Below are positions 1 through 13,045 of a stretch of DNA of 64,000 nt, in pieces. Origin of the DNA: Desmodus rotundus (taxonomy: Eukaryota > Chordata > Mammalia > Chiroptera > Phyllostomidae); the NCBI RefSeq assembly GCF_022682495.2, contig NC_071392.1, forward strand, positions 86,568,797 to 86,632,796. The letters are read 5' to 3'. The notes below the pieces were generated by a model. The model was given only the letters and a program-made list of their open reading frames with translations, was not told the origin of the DNA and ran no database searches. The translations under genes and the position numbers were made by a program. The stretch's first letter is position 1. Every line of letters starts with the position of its first letter.

Positions 1-211
1 CTGGTTGACGTGCACATGCTCATGTTTTGGCAGCTGAGTGCAGATTTACTCAATATACTGAAAAACCCTGACAGGGAATCTAAAAACCCGCACAAAAGTA
101 AGTGATCTCTTATTTTAAAAAGTAAGTAAAGTTTTAGAGGAGTAAAAACTTTAAACGGGGTCTTTAACAGACTTGGCAGTAGGACTTTAACCAGCAAACA
201 GGGGCACCTAC
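1..211 (-). other. TPK1: TPK1 intron, partial (downstream of exon 212-307)
   Basis: This is the start of the intron that follows the exon at 212-307 in transcript order. It opens with the GTAGGT donor. I see no repeat or other feature here. The remaining C-terminal TPK1 exons lie beyond the left edge. Confidence 0.8.
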
Positions 212-307
212 CTGCAGGTTTTTTTCCTCTATCTTCTTCTGGAGCAGCTCAAGGCACTTGGTGAAGTCGGTATGGTCTTGGTCAGGAGTTGAAATGAGCT
301 CACACCC
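212..307 (-). CDS. TPK1: TPK1 internal coding exon (about residues 87-118)
   Basis: Read on the minus strand, this 96-bp exon encodes 32 residues beginning [15 protein letters not shown] and ending KKIEEKNLQ. It follows a CAG acceptor (308-310) and precedes a GTAGGT donor (206-211). Both ends are phase 0, so it joins the AAG that ends the exon at 17870-17942. Thiamin pyrophosphokinase transfers pyrophosphate from ATP to thiamin in the cytosol, making the cofactor thiamin diphosphate. The DHTD motif contains the Asp that corresponds to D100 of the human enzyme, one of the metal and substrate-binding acidic residues. Compared with human from memory, the changes are conservative (KCLKM to KCLEL, DLK to NLQ). 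The frame is intact, so this looks like a functional exon and not a retrocopy. Confidence 0.95.
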
Positions 308-1624
308 CTGCGTGTTACAGACGAGAAAAGGGGAGAGTCAGTGACGGTGCCAACCTTACGAACAGCTCGAAAGCTGTAGAGTAAAGACACGGCATCAGTA
401 GAGGCATCCTATTATGTCTGTATTATCCTCGATCATCAGGGCCACTGCCATAATCCTGTTGTGTCCCGTGACAGGACAGCGCAGAAACGGTGTCAGAACA
501 ACACGGTGACGTCTGATTGTGGCCGTCGTCCCCCCAGAAGAGTACAGGTTAGACCACACGAACCGTCTTCAAAGTTCACTGCTACAACGACATTGGAGCT
601 CAGTGTAAGAACTCTGGAACAAGAATGCTAAAATACATCACAGTGAAATCACCTTGAGTTAAAGCTAGTTCTAAGAAACTGAATTTCTGCAGGTAGACCT
701 GTCAAGCTTCCTCGCACGAATGGGAAAGCCAGGAGTGACACTGCACTGATGATGAAACTACACGTTGGGTAAAATGCAGTGAGGTGCCCTGCGAACCTCC
801 TGCACACGCCCTTCCCCACGTAAGCAGCAGCAGCAAGAGTCTGGCCTCTGTACACACGTCTCCTGGATTCGTTTTGGACAGAGTGAAGTGGATGTGTAAG
901 TTCTTTGCCTCTTCTACAGCGGATGCCTTACCTAGTGAGAAACACTGAAATATGTTTACAGACACAAAGCCACTAAAAGTGCCAGCTTGTTGGCACCGGT
1001 GAACTTAGATGACCAAAGAAATGATATTTTTTAAATGAAAGCTTTCTTCTATTGTCTTACGCAGGGAACGGCATGTAAAACCAGAGTGCAATGGGGATCC
1101 CGACTTCTTAATTCAGGAATAAAACAACGTGCGGTCCTGACAGTCGGCCGAGTGAGGCGAAGTTACATATAATCTACTACATGAAGTTGCCATTCAGAGG
1201 GTTTTCAAGGATACAGAACACCCATACTGCCTCTTAAATTATTCCAAGAACCATTCTCAGTAGATTTAAAGGTTCTTCTTTAACTTCAAGGTCTCTTTAA
1301 ATGTATCAAGCTCAACCTGTGCATTTTTCCTTTATGACTGCCCTACAACATAGAGACCAATGAAAAAATTAATTTCTCATCATTCGGAAATATATTATGC
1401 CCTAAAAGACGTATATGTCATCTTTACAAGATCATCGACGTGTCCTTTCCTTACCCTAAAAGAACATTGGAATTTACTACAATCACCAAGCAAGGTTGTA
1501 AAGCAGCGGCCTCATCTCGGGCTGACACTCCTGGAAGAGAAGACAGGAGCACGTGCCAGAGCACACAGGAGTGGGGCCAGGGCTGAGGACATTGGATTGT
1601 CACCAAAGCAAAACTCACCTTTGT

Positions 1625-1745
1625 GAAAGTGCCCTGAGGACAGGAATTACGTTTCAGTCATTACTGTTTCCACTGCCTGACACCAGTCTGCTGCTTAGCA
1701 AGTGTTCAACAAGTGTTCAGAGAATATTCTTGAGGAACAAAGACA
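1625..1745 (+). repeat. L2-like fragment (weak)
   Basis: CCTGAGGACAGGAATTACGT then CTGCTTAGCAAGTGTTCAAC and AGTGTTCAGAGAATATTCTT resembles an L2 3' tail. Diverged. Confidence 0.35.
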
Positions 1746-3675
1746 CGTGCTAGCAAAGGGGTAGTGGAGTGTGGCATCTCATTGCCGAATACACCATAGA
1801 TGACAACGGGAAATGCCTTCTTTTAGCGACTGACCATAGAAATCATCGCTCCAATAAAAGGGGGCAGAAATAAAAAGGCAACAGAAATAGCAAAACAAGA
1901 GATGATTAACAGGTCATTGACTACATTAAAGTTATCTGTACAGAATCAGTACGATCCACAGGAAAAATTATAGCTAAAGAGAACCCAAGAAATCATCTCT
2001 CTGGTCCCACCACAACACTCTGGAGATAAAGGAAAGAAAAGCAAGAGGTTTAAACTGACTTGCGAACCACTGGACAGCAAGGTAGGAGGCAGCATTAACA
2101 GCACATCTAGAAACCCTATTGTTTTACTCCTATGAAGTGGGAACGAACTCCTAGATACCCAACAGCAAAAGGTCACGTAACATCTCAAGAGCTGGTTCTA
2201 CAAGAATGATATTATAAATAACTTGAAACACATGAGCAAGATTTCAATAACTTCTTATATTACCTCAGTAATTCACACAGAAAAGCTTAAGCCAGGCCTT
2301 GAAGGCACTGAAATATTTAGATTATGCACCAAGAACTTCTAGAAAGTCTACTTGGGGCGTTTATCAGCTATCCATGGCTTCTTGGAATTCTCGTCAGTTT
2401 AAGTGACTCTAATACCAGAGACGGAGAAGGAAGTCACTAGAAGAAGAAGGAGCTCTAGTAGCCATGGCAGGAGAGCTTCCGAGCCCCAGCAGGGCCCGGG
2501 AAACAGACAAAAGGTGTTCCCACTGCGGTCTGGGTCTGATGAAGCCAGACTAGGAGCTAAAAGGGAAGAGATACAGAACTACACTGATAAACTCACAAGA
2601 CCCTGCAGACAAGGAAACATGTAGAAACGCCCGCTAATAGGTATCAAGCTATGCTCACCTATTATACATTAATATATGATTATCACGATTTATGCTATAG
2701 AATAATGCTCAACTTCCTGGAGTCAGAAGCACTGAGCAATGTAAAAAATGTCACTGGACTTGATGTTTTTCCTAAAAAAACAAAACCACAAAACACCTCA
2801 CACTCACAATCCAAGGACCCTGAAGATATAAAAGCTGAGATTTGGGCCAAGTAAGAAAGTATTCCATTTAAAAAAAATTCTGATATTAGTTTCCTAATAG
2901 ATATATGTATATTTTACCTTAAAATATACAGAAACCTTCCAAAGCATTAACTATAAAACTCTTTAAAGCAGTCTGAAGATACCAATGTGGGAGTGGAAAC
3001 TTCTGTTTTCACTACTACCATCTTTGACTTTTTTCAGTTGCCTGAAATATATTATTTAGGGTACAAATTATTATTTTGTATCCTAGTCTTGTACTATGCA
3101 TTTTTCATGTATAGTTTTTGTCATTATAAAGTCAAATTTTAAATAACTTGATTCGAATAATAAGTTCCCTTTATGAATACACCACACTTTTCAAGCTGGA
3201 TTATTACTTTTTAACATCACATTTTATTTTGCTTCATATTAGAATTTGAAAGGGAAGACCTGGATTGATATCACAAATTTTGGTATATGTCAACATCAAA
3301 GTTTTTCTGATTCTGTTCAAACCTGAAAAGAATCTTTTGAGTGGGAGGAACCACATTGCCCACTCCATCCCCTAACTAAACCCACATAAAGGGAAAAGCA
3401 AGGAGAACTGAATTAAGTCTGAATAACTAGTTTAAAAATTCTGTTCTAGTGTATTGAACTGAACACAGGCTTCCTTATCACAAATCAAAGCCAGGAGACA
3501 CAGAGAAATTTCATTATAAATCAATTACCCGAGGCCCAATCAACTACTTTTTAGAGACTTACTATGTGTCTACAGCTTCATTAAATAATACTGTGTACAG
3601 AAGAAGTAGGCATCTGCTAGATACTAACAACACAGCCCGGTGGTAAACAAAAACTCGAATGTCATAATTAGTAAA

Positions 3676-3875
3676 CAGGGGTGTCCAGTCCGTGGCCTGT
3701 GGGCCGCATGCAGCCCAGGATGGCTGTGAATGAGGCTCGACACAAAATCGTAAATGTACTTAAAACATTATGAGATCTTTCTGTGATTACATATTGCAAT
3801 GTATTTAATCTGTGGCCCAAGACAACTCGTCTTCTTCCAGTGTGGTGCAGAGACACCAAAGGTTGGACAACTCTG
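3676..3875. mobile_element. hAT-type nonautonomous DNA transposon (MITE)
   Basis: The left end reads CAGGGGTGTCCAGTCC and the right end is its imperfect inverse, GGTTGGACAACTCTG. The interior has the typical GTGGGCCGCATGCAGCCC and TCTGTGGCCCAAGACAACTC segments of an old mammalian hAT MITE. The flanking 8-mers (TTAGTAAA and AATTGTAA) are only a decayed match for a target duplication. The 200-bp length excludes a transposase. Confidence 0.75.
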
Positions 3876-4437
3876 AATTGTAAAATATAAATGTGTGTGT
3901 GTGTTTGGGACAGAAAGACAGACAGACAGATAAGGGGAAGGTTTCTTTTCTTCTTTTCCCCATACTGAGAAACTCCTAGCCCTACTTGGCACTACCCAGC
4001 AAGTGCCTGAGAGTCAGTCTGTATTTGATCGGTATTGTGGGCACACCTGAAATGCCATTTTGACTATGGGGCTAAGCTACATTCTCTAACACAATACACC
4101 GCAGTGAGGGATGCCTATTAAGGAAATTACTGATTGATTACCTCAGCTTCCCCTCAACTGAGGTGTAACAGAAGGACAAAAACTTGCGCTGTTGAGATCA
4201 TATCATGATGTCATAAAAATTGAAATAATTTGCAGTGATCAAGGAAACATAGTTCATTAAGATGATAGCTGCCCTAACACCGAGGAAAACAAATTTAAAA
4301 GGCATAAAACATTACAAGTAAGGAAAATTATCCGTTGTCAACTTGATAATTCATCAGCTTGGAAGAGACTGAAAACTGGAAAGAAGCAAACAGGCCGCTC
4401 CGGGAGCAAACAAAGCAAAGCAGTAGAACAAGCCTCT

Positions 4438-4472
4438 CACACACACACACACACACACACACACGCGCGCGC
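4438..4472. repeat. (CA)n microsatellite passing into (CG)n
   Basis: About 13 CA dinucleotides are followed directly by a short run of alternating CG. The alternating purine-pyrimidine tract is a potential Z-DNA former. The 131- and 126-codon frames crossing it on opposite strands are not supported as genes. Confidence 0.95.
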
Positions 4473-5583
4473 CAAAATTCGTGCCTGGCAAACCCTCGCC
4501 TGCCCCTCTGTGGACACAGGCACTTCGGTCCGGAGCAGACGCAGTGCCCCCGGGTGTACAGGGGCGCTGACGTCTGGAAGGCAGGTGCTACTGTATGTAG
4601 CACATGCGCACATCCAGCAGTCAGTGGCAGTCTGATGGACAGACAAGTGACGGCTGCATTAAAAGCATTTCTCTCCTCATGGGATGAACAGTATGTTGCT
4701 CTCAAACAGAAATCTGGACGCACCAGACGGAGCGTCTAACACAGAAAAGCAACACTGCTGGTACTGTTTCAGGTATCGTGCTCCCGCTGTGGTAAGTGAA
4801 GCGCGTAACACTTGTGTTTTAGGGCAGCGTCTGTACAGATTCTTAAAGTGACGACAAATACCAGGGGTTCGTATGCAGTTCAGTGATTTAACACACAGCA
4901 ACCCGTTCCTGTTGGCAAAGTTACTACCCAGCCACGGAAAGTGAGGCACAAACGTGCAGGTGAAGCAGTGGAAGGGGTCACACAAGTAATTCAGAACACT
5001 TGAATAAGTTGCAATTTATTTCTTAATAAAGGGACAACTGAGGAAAAAAACTGTTATCAGGAACTTAGTAAAAATGAATCAATAAAGAGTTTCCAGAACA
5101 TGCTCCGGATGCTAATAGTTCAGTTCAGTTTCCAATATTGCTGACATCTCTAGCTACAGATGGCCCTAGTACACGACCCTAATCACAGTGAAGTCCCAAA
5201 TCATCTGAAAGGGAGGGTTTATGTTCAGGGCGCTGTACTTACACATTTTAAATAGAAAGAAAGCATTTCAAGCAGTAAGAGTTATGATAAATGCTTCAAT
5301 AAACCAAATAACTTTACAGATAGATTAACCAAACAAGTTAATTATATAAATTATTGATAGCCTGTCTTATGAATATTAAAAGTATTAGAATGATCAAATA
5401 ATTGTATTATGTAAATGTATAATTAAATATACTAATGATTATTAAAATATCCATCGAAGCATTAGTTTTAAGCTGTGAGTTCCACGGAGGTGCGACCCTC
5501 TGCTCACTGCCAACACAGTGCGTGGCGAGCAGCAAGCATCAATCATGAGTAAAGGTGCTTAGAACGTCCTCAGAGAAACAGAC

Positions 5584-5890
5584 CAGGGGTCGGCACAGGC
5601 TCTTTGTAAAGGGCCAAACAGTAATTCTCTTAGGCTTTGCAGGCCATAGGGCTTCTCTCCCCACTACTCACCTCTGCCTTTGAATCATGAAAACACTAAA
5701 TGAATGGGAATGGCTGTGCTCCAATAAAACTGCAATCTGAGTTTCATAGAATGTGCGTGTGTTAGGGAACAGCATTCTTCTGACTCCCCCCACCGTTCAG
5801 TAATGTAAAGCCACCCTTCGCTGCCAGTCGTTCCATAACCGACAGCGGCCAGATGCGGCCTGCAGGCCGTGCGGTTCACCAAGCAGCCTC
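5584..5890. mobile_element. hAT-Charlie-type nonautonomous element
   Basis: It starts with CAGGGGTCGGCA and contains TTTGTAAAGGGCCAAACAGT, TAGGCTTTGCAGGCCAT and CTGTGCTCCAATAAAACTGC, the order found in an abundant mammalian hAT-Charlie MITE. The right part has the GCGGCCTGCAGGCCGT block, after which the terminal repeat is badly decayed, so the right boundary is uncertain by about 15 bp. Confidence 0.75.
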
Positions 5891-7339
5891 GGTTCCCAGT
5901 CCACGGTTGGTTTCTGTGATCGTAACAACTAACCCCCACGTGCGTGCGAGCCGTCTAGTGTGGGGGAACGGGTGTGGACCTGTAAACATTTCTCTCTGAA
6001 CCTCAGCCTCCTCATCTGCCACGCAACTGTGGTGCAAACTGGAAGTGCTGTTGAGAGTCCGTGCGATGACGGCTGACAACTGAAAGGAGTTATCACAAGG
6101 CAATGAGCGTCAATAATCAACCTAATTTCAAAAGACCAATGCAAAAACCATTAGACTCTCATTCTCGATCACTTAATTTACTGGTTGTCAATAATTTAAC
6201 TAATGTAGGTTAATTAGTTTTTACATTTAGCATGCATAAAACCTATCAGCTTATACTATGCCGTGTCTTCTAACACTCTTTAATGAAAAAGAAAGCAGAT
6301 CCTTTAAAAAATAACAACATACCAATTTTTATCTCATGCACTGTATTCAGAGAGAGGCTTGTCCTCGTTGAAACAAGAGGCAGGGAGTTACGTCTGGCGA
6401 AAGCACCCCCAGATTTGCTATCAGTTCATTCATTCTAGGCTGAGTCCCCCAATCCCACCCATGCACCCAGGACAAGACAGGACTCGTGGAAATGACCCTG
6501 CCGGTATTTGTGTGCGGCTCGGAGACTGCTACTGTGACTTCTGGGCCTGACCTTATAAGGTTAAAAATTCAGAAGTATTGTTTCCTCATAGGTACCACAC
6601 ATGCCAATTTTAACAATTTATTTGGAGTGACGTACATACAGCTTCTCACCTAGCATAAATCAATGTGTGTATAGTCATAATCAGATGCTTTGCAATAAAC
6701 TCAGATTTTTTCCCAGAAAATATAATCTAACTCTCTGAAATCAGATGTTAGAAGTATCTAATTTTAAATGAGAATCTTAAAATTATGATCTCTTGATAAT
6801 TAACTTCCTCACTAAATTAATAACATCAATAAACTGGTATCTGATGAGCACCCCTTGTGTTATCTCGCGAACGCTACCACAGTAGCCGTGCAGGGAAGCG
6901 TAATCACCACATCTCCCACAGGCAGACCGGATAACCTACTCGAAGGAACACCGCCAGTGAGGGCGAGGCACGGGATCTGCAGCCCACACCCTCAGCCCGC
7001 GGGGTTACACTTGGGGTGTTCTGGGAGGTGGAGGCAGGAAAATGCCTTGGTAATTTTTACTGGACTTTCATGTAGTTTGTTTTCTCCAGCTTTAATACCT
7101 GGAAACCCTTCAGCGCTCAGGCAGACGTGTGCCCTGCCGGCTCCGACCCCGCACTGCTTCCCTGGGAGCCGAGGGCTTAGGAAGCTGCAGGGCTCTCACA
7201 GCCCCGGGAAACGGTGATTTTGCGGCTTTCCCAGCTCACCGTGTTAGCACTACATTCAGCATTATGTGCCCGGCAGGAGTCACTTTCCCTCGCTATTACA
7301 CATACCAGTATGATCAATGTCTCTATGTTCCTTGCCTTC

Positions 7340-7490
7340 TGTTGACTCCTTAGAATTGACATCCAGAAATAAAATTGCTGGGAAAATTATAAGCATTTTT
7401 AAAAAAAGTCCTTGATCTATATTGCCACAGTGCTTCGTAGGAAGGCTGCATAAATGTATATTCCTACTGGTAATAAATACGGGGGAAGCG
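7340..7490 (-). mobile_element. Old L1 fragment, antisense
   Basis: The segment reads like the antisense of the L1 3' region (ATCCAGAAATAAAATTGCTG, then a TATTGCCACAGTGCTTC block and TATATTCCTACTGG). It is short, diverged and has no open frame of interest. Confidence 0.5.
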
Positions 7491-8849
7491 TTTCTTTTAA
7501 AATACAACGAATAGTAGGAAAGATGACTCACCCTGAATTTTTACTGTGAATTGATGTTACTGCCTCTTAATAGCAAACAGAGATCAGTCTCGCCCGTAGG
7601 AAGTTGTCTCCCATTGGAGAGGAAGGGGAGAGAAAGGTAAGATGATTTTGGAATGGTGTGAAGCAGGGAAGGGACCGGAAGTGGGTCATCCAACTGAGGA
7701 CTTCCAAGTGAAAGACAGCATGAAAGAAAGGGACACCCTGGGAGGGGAACAGGTGTCAATCAGTAGGGCAAAGAAGAGGGGATAAGAAACCACCAAAGGC
7801 CGTCTCTCAAGCGGCTCTGAGAAACATGAAACATAACTTACTCTCCTGTGGCATGAGAATATTGATATGGATTTTTTTTGTAAATAGGCAATGATAAGAG
7901 TTTTACTGAATCTTAAAAATGTAAGTCCCACACACTTTATTATCCCCTATTCATTGCTGAAATTGTCTTTCTTCTTTTATATAAGCATGACATATACTTT
8001 GAAATAGTTTGGGGAGACATAATCAAGAGTCTTCTAAAAAGTGAATTTATTAAAATTTTACTGAGTTCCCACAATCACTCATTAAACTGAGCCGACCAAA
8101 CCCCATCATAAGAAACCACCTGCCAGATAAAAGCGCAGCAGGCATAAAGCAACACGACACATACTCCGGATAATCAAAGATACAGATCTAAAATTAGCCC
8201 AAACTCATCCCAAATTCGCTAGGAGGAAGACTTACAGACAAAGCCAATTGGAACCTAAATGATCTGTGTTCCTGACAAAGGTGCGGAAACCCTCTTGCCC
8301 CCGCAGAGACGGAATCACGAAGCTACCCCTCCCGCTTTACTGCATACGGCGCGCTGCGGTAGATTGCCCCTTCAGTGTTATTTACCAGCCTCCTAAAGCC
8401 ATTTCTACTTTTCACACTAAAAAGATGTTTTTAAGTCATCAAATGACAGCCTACAAATAACAATTTCTTCAGCAAGAATTTCACATGATTAAACTCTAAG
8501 TAACAAGCTGCCTCTTTCGGATTTTCTAGATAGGACATAAAAGGAAAGAATAAACACAATTTACCCTTGTGGCAATTCTCCATTCAGTCCCAAACATAAG
8601 GAGACATTCTAATCTAGTGTAATCTTCACTGCCCTGGGTGTTACAAGATAGCCTTTCCTTTCCATGTGGCACTGACGGAAAACTACAGCATTTCGAACAA
8701 GACAGACACCACTTCATTAATGGAAGTCAAAAGTCTTTTTCAAACAGCATAAGCTTTTAAATGATGGCTTTCTTACGAAAAGCAGAGCCAGAGTTCTGGG
8801 TGGAAGAAGGTGCCCCTGAGCTAATACATAGCAGGTTTGAGACCGCTAT

Positions 8850-9380
8850 CCTTAAAAAGGCCTGCTTGCAAGGCTGGCCCTTGGCTGACATCCATGAACC
8901 TGGATGGTAAATGGTTCCCTGTGCTGGTTAAAACGACAAGAGACTTTCCCGAAGTGCTCACAGTGGCTTGCTGTGCCTAAACTGTTTCTACGGACAACAT
9001 GGTGAGCCCCCGCTTGTGGTCCGGAATTCTGGTGCCCACTGTGCAGAGGGTGAGGGTGTGCACGTGTGCGAGCCCCCGGAAAATTCTGGGCACTGAGGCC
9101 CCAACGAGTCTCCTTGGTGACATCAGCTCACTCTTGTGGTCACAATTTGATGAAGCACAACCTGTGTGACAGCCCCGGGAAAGGGCACTTGGAACTGGTG
9201 ACAGGTTCCCTCCAGACTCCGCTTGCCCCCTGTGTCTTCCCCCTTCTGCTGCTTCTGCTTTGAACCCTTCGGCTGCAACAATACCTCAGGGCCAGGAGCA
9301 GGGCTCACGGCCGAGTCCTGTGAGTCCTCCTAGTGAATCACCCATCTTGGGGGTTGTCTTGGGGACCCCCAAACAAAGAG
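8850..9380 (+). mobile_element. ERVL-type solo LTR, family not fixed
   Basis: The order GTTAAAACGACAAGAGACTT, GTGCACGTGTGCGAGCCCC, GTGTGACAGCCCCGGG and the 3' block CTAGTGAATCACCCATCTTG followed by GTCTTGGGGACCCCC resembles old mammalian ERVL LTRs. No internal retroviral sequence is seen on either side, so it is a solitary, non-coding LTR. Both boundaries are approximate. Confidence 0.5.
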
Positions 9381-9779
9381 CTAACAAGGTTCTTCCTCAA
9401 ATACATGCTTGAATAAGCTATTTGGTAATAATCCTCAGATCTGCTTTGTCTGGGCCCTGTCCTTTTACAACCTGTGAGAATATGCCAAGGGAAGAACCAG
9501 CCTCCATGGGGGGTCTCTACCAAGTCCCCCCAGAAAGGCAAGGGTGTAGGGGGGTAGGAGGGGAGCACTGAAGGAAGCCTGGGTGGGTACTGCTGCTCTG
9601 TTACTCTGAACTAAGTAGAAACAGGAAAGGAAAAGTTAAATGCTGACACTGAGAAAAGCAGGCACAGGATTTCCTCAGCTTGTGAACTGGATCCTCTCTG
9701 TACTTTGACAGAACTCCCTCCATTAACCTAGAGGATGCAGCCCCGTGGTCAGAACAGCCCCGTCGGCTCCCAGGTCGAC

Positions 9780-9935
9780 CTCTCCCTGCTGTGCGAGCCT
9801 GGGTCAGACTCCTCTCCGTACTCCCAGTTCTCTGTCACATGTAGCTAGAGTTCTAACCTAATAAAGTCTGTTGCAAGGGTTCAATGAGCTTACACATGAA
9901 AGTGTCCTGCATCCGGTAAGCACTTTTTAAAAATG
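9780..9935 (+). repeat. MIR SINE fragment
   Basis: The segment TCTGTTGCAAGGGTTCAATG, then AGCTTACACATGAAAGTG and CCGGTAAGCAC matches the 3' half of a MIR (core plus LINE-2-like tail). It is old and diverged. Confidence 0.5.
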
Positions 9936-11085
9936 GTTGGCTATTGTCATTTTCAAGGTTGTATGGATTATCTTCTCTTACCGGCTTTTAAAACAAGAGA
10001 AAACCTATGTGGCTTGCTGAAAAGTTTTTGAAAGAGTAAAACATCCTACATGCTTCTGACCATCCAAATACACTTTAGCCTAGCTGGAAACCAACAAACT
10101 ACATGAGGTGTTGGTGGGTAAAGAATAGTTTTGTTTGGACAAATTCACCTGAAAAATACCCAGGGAAACAAAATTCGGTTTTTGGCAGACTTACTTAAAA
10201 TGATATCGTGCACAGTGAATTTCCAAAAGGGGCAGACAGGGGTCAAATTCACAAACCCATCTGATCACAGAAATCTTTTTACACCAAGTACCCATGGCAC
10301 CTGCACTGTGTTGCTCTGGTTCCAACAGGAGAATCCAATGCTCACTTTCATGGAAACGCAAAACGGAACCTCACTACCGGGGACGCTGGGATGAATGGCT
10401 ACAGACTCAGGCAGTAGGAGATCACGTATTAACAGGGAGGAGGAGGAAAATCAGGATAAATTGTTTCTACCAAGCTCTACGAGAGAAGCACAGAGGAAGG
10501 ATTACACCCAGCTGCAACAGGTGGGTACGTGAGGGGGGAGAATCACTTAAGTAGGGCCCCCTGAGCCAGAGGAAGGAAGGAAGAGGGACAGCCACAGAGG
10601 CTCTGGAGATCAGACAGTAAGGTGACTGAGGAGTGACAGGCAGGTACCAAGGAGGTCACGTGTGAGGCACCTGGGAATTCGTAAAACGTGAGGGCATAGG
10701 CTCTCCCTTTTAAATGCCTTAATTACGTTAAACGAATTCAAAGCAAGCAGGCGTTGGAAAATGCAGACGATGTGAAATGAAGTCAGCCTGAAAGGACTGC
10801 GACAGAGGCAAGCATCAGAACTGCGGTATATTCAAGAGACAGTCTCATCACCCTTGGCGAGGTGCTAGCGGGGAGGGTGTGCCAACCTGTGTAAGAACAC
10901 AAGTGAAGAACCTGTCAGTCCGTGTCAAGGGAAACGCCTGTCTGTAATTCCCTCAACAAGGCCTTCCTACCTCAGCACATGCTGATTCATGTTAATGCTT
11001 AAGCCTAAAATTTACTATACCCAAGGGTAGTTTTTTAAAAAAAATTTAAAGAGATATTTTCATAAATGAAGCTGAGCTTTACATA

Positions 11086-11330
11086 CAGTGGTACCTTGTG
11101 CTTGTTAACTCATTCCAGAACTCGTGACGAGTGCCGAAACCAAGGAGTGCGGAGCGATGAAGCATCTTCTGTTGTGGGGCGGTGTCGTGGCTCACACCTG
11201 AGTTCTAGCAAGTGCGAGGAGTCGCCAGTATGCACCGAGTGCCGAAACACTCTTTTCTCATCAAAATGCAGAGTACAGGGTTTGACGCAGTCTGAGGTGT
11301 GAGTCTATATCTGTATAGCTGCCTCTGTTT
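11086..11330. mobile_element. TcMar-Tc2-like DNA transposon fragment
   Basis: A TA dinucleotide (11084-11085) is followed by CAGTGGTACCTTGTGCTTG, then ACTCATTCCAGAACTCGTGA and GAGTGCCGAAACCAAGGAGT, which is self-complementary with the first segment. This is the pattern of Kanga/Tc2-type mammalian mariner relatives. The motif GAGTGCCGAAAC recurs at about 11240. The right end is not clear. Confidence 0.45.
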
Positions 11331-12984
11331 GGCAGAACAGACTTGCTAACGCGTTCACACCTCCCAACAGTCCAGTTTTCCATTTGCTCTAAGTTAATGA
11401 ACTTCGCCCTATCTGAAAGTTGTTGGCACGTGGCTGGGCAGAACCGGGGAACAGACACAGCTAAAAGGAAGATCAGGCAGAAAGCAGTGCACATGCTTTT
11501 AACTGGAGACTAAACCACCTGTGGAGATTCTGTGAATTTAAACAGAACTGAACCCAAGGCATTATCAAACACTCAGAAGGATGTTTTAAGTGAGTTTGAT
11601 TATGAATTAAATCGAGGTTCATAAATTGTACACTTATGAACTGATGAGCCACACCCACTTTGTTATTTATAAACCTAAAAACTCAGCCCACGTTACCAAT
11701 GGCCAAGGCCGAGCATCAGTTACCGGGCATCCCTGCCCGAGTACTAAACTTACCGACACCTCCCATGCCCACGATTTCAGAGTCAGTGTTCTGAAACTGG
11801 AATTAAAACACACGCAGTCCCAGTAGTCCATTTATACAAAATCAGACATTCTACTCAAATGTCAAACCAGAAGTCAATTTCCCATTATCTTGACTGGGAA
11901 AAGGTATATTCAAATCCAAATCCTCAGTCTCCTAAAACATGAAGACTTTTATAAAAGTGACAGCCATTATGATGGGATTGAAAAGATGGGCAATTTTCAC
12001 CTGTTGCATGTAACACTTACGGCACCTTATGCTCACCCAAAGGAGCGCAGGTCAAAGACATGCCACCCTTACCTATCGAAAATGGCCTTCAAAAATTTGG
12101 ATATGGTCACACCACTGTTAGATGACAACGGGAAAAGACCACCAAGAAACACTGATTTAATGTAAGATATTCTTCAATAATTCATGTATTTACCTTTAAA
12201 AAAAATCTTATCTTTTCCAACTCTGAGAGAGACGCAATGAAAGACAACCAGCCGGGGGCCCTGCCTCCACTTCGGAAGCTGGCTGCGGGTGGGCTCACCT
12301 TGCTGTGTCGCTGGTGGCTCAGCCTTTCTGCTAGCCTCGGTGGTCCTCAGTACCAGGCGCCTCGTCCCCCCTCGTAGCTGTGATTGAATCGGGGTCTCCG
12401 GCCCATGCCATGTTCCGGTACTCCTGCCCACCGTCTAGAACATGGCCTCGTGCTGGTGGCACACTTTCTGGAACAAATGCCAAAATACTCCCTCATAGCA
12501 CAAATGAGGACGGTCTTATGCTTACAGGCTACCTATGCCCTTGCTAATCTTCTCTCACCTAGTCACCCTAGTTCTTCAATGTTCTGTCCTGGCTCAGTCC
12601 TCTGTCCCGTGAATAGCTTTAACTATACGCAGTGATTTACCAGTTCGTTCGGTCATTCTTGGTCTGGCCCAGCTATGGCACTCCTACTCTTCCCACGCCG
12701 GCAGGGCAAAGGGGAGTGACATGATGACCATGGGCAGGTAAAGACTTTGGTGACCACACTGACCTCGATCACAGTGACGGTGAAACCGACACTCATCCCC
12801 AGGCTGCTGGATACCTTGTGCAAGGCACCAGCAACAGTCTGCCCGATAGGCCGGACGTTATCTACTGACAAGCAGTAGCAGCAACTGAAGACCAGTGTAA
12901 AAAAAGTTTTGTTTTGTTTTTATAGAAAACATGAATATTGACCCAAGAGCTATCTCCGACTAGGTCTACTATTTTCTTCAAGTC

Positions 12985-13045
12985 ATTAAATTTTATAGGC
13001 CTCAGTTTCCTCATCAGGGAATTGGGCTAAATAATATTTTAAAAT
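12985..13045 (+). repeat. MIR SINE fragment
   Basis: The short match AGGCCTCAGTTTCCTCATCA followed by an A-rich segment is the most conserved MIR core. Only about 60 bp are recognisable. Confidence 0.5.

Noticed and set aside
4328..4739. Overlapping 131- and 126-codon genes on opposite strands
   Set aside because: Both depend on the CA/CG microsatellite at 4438-4472 staying open and have no family similarity.
12174..12431. Arg/Thr-rich 85-codon frame on the minus strand as a gene
   Set aside because: It ends in an intronic AT-rich stretch, shows no domain, and has no exon-like boundaries.
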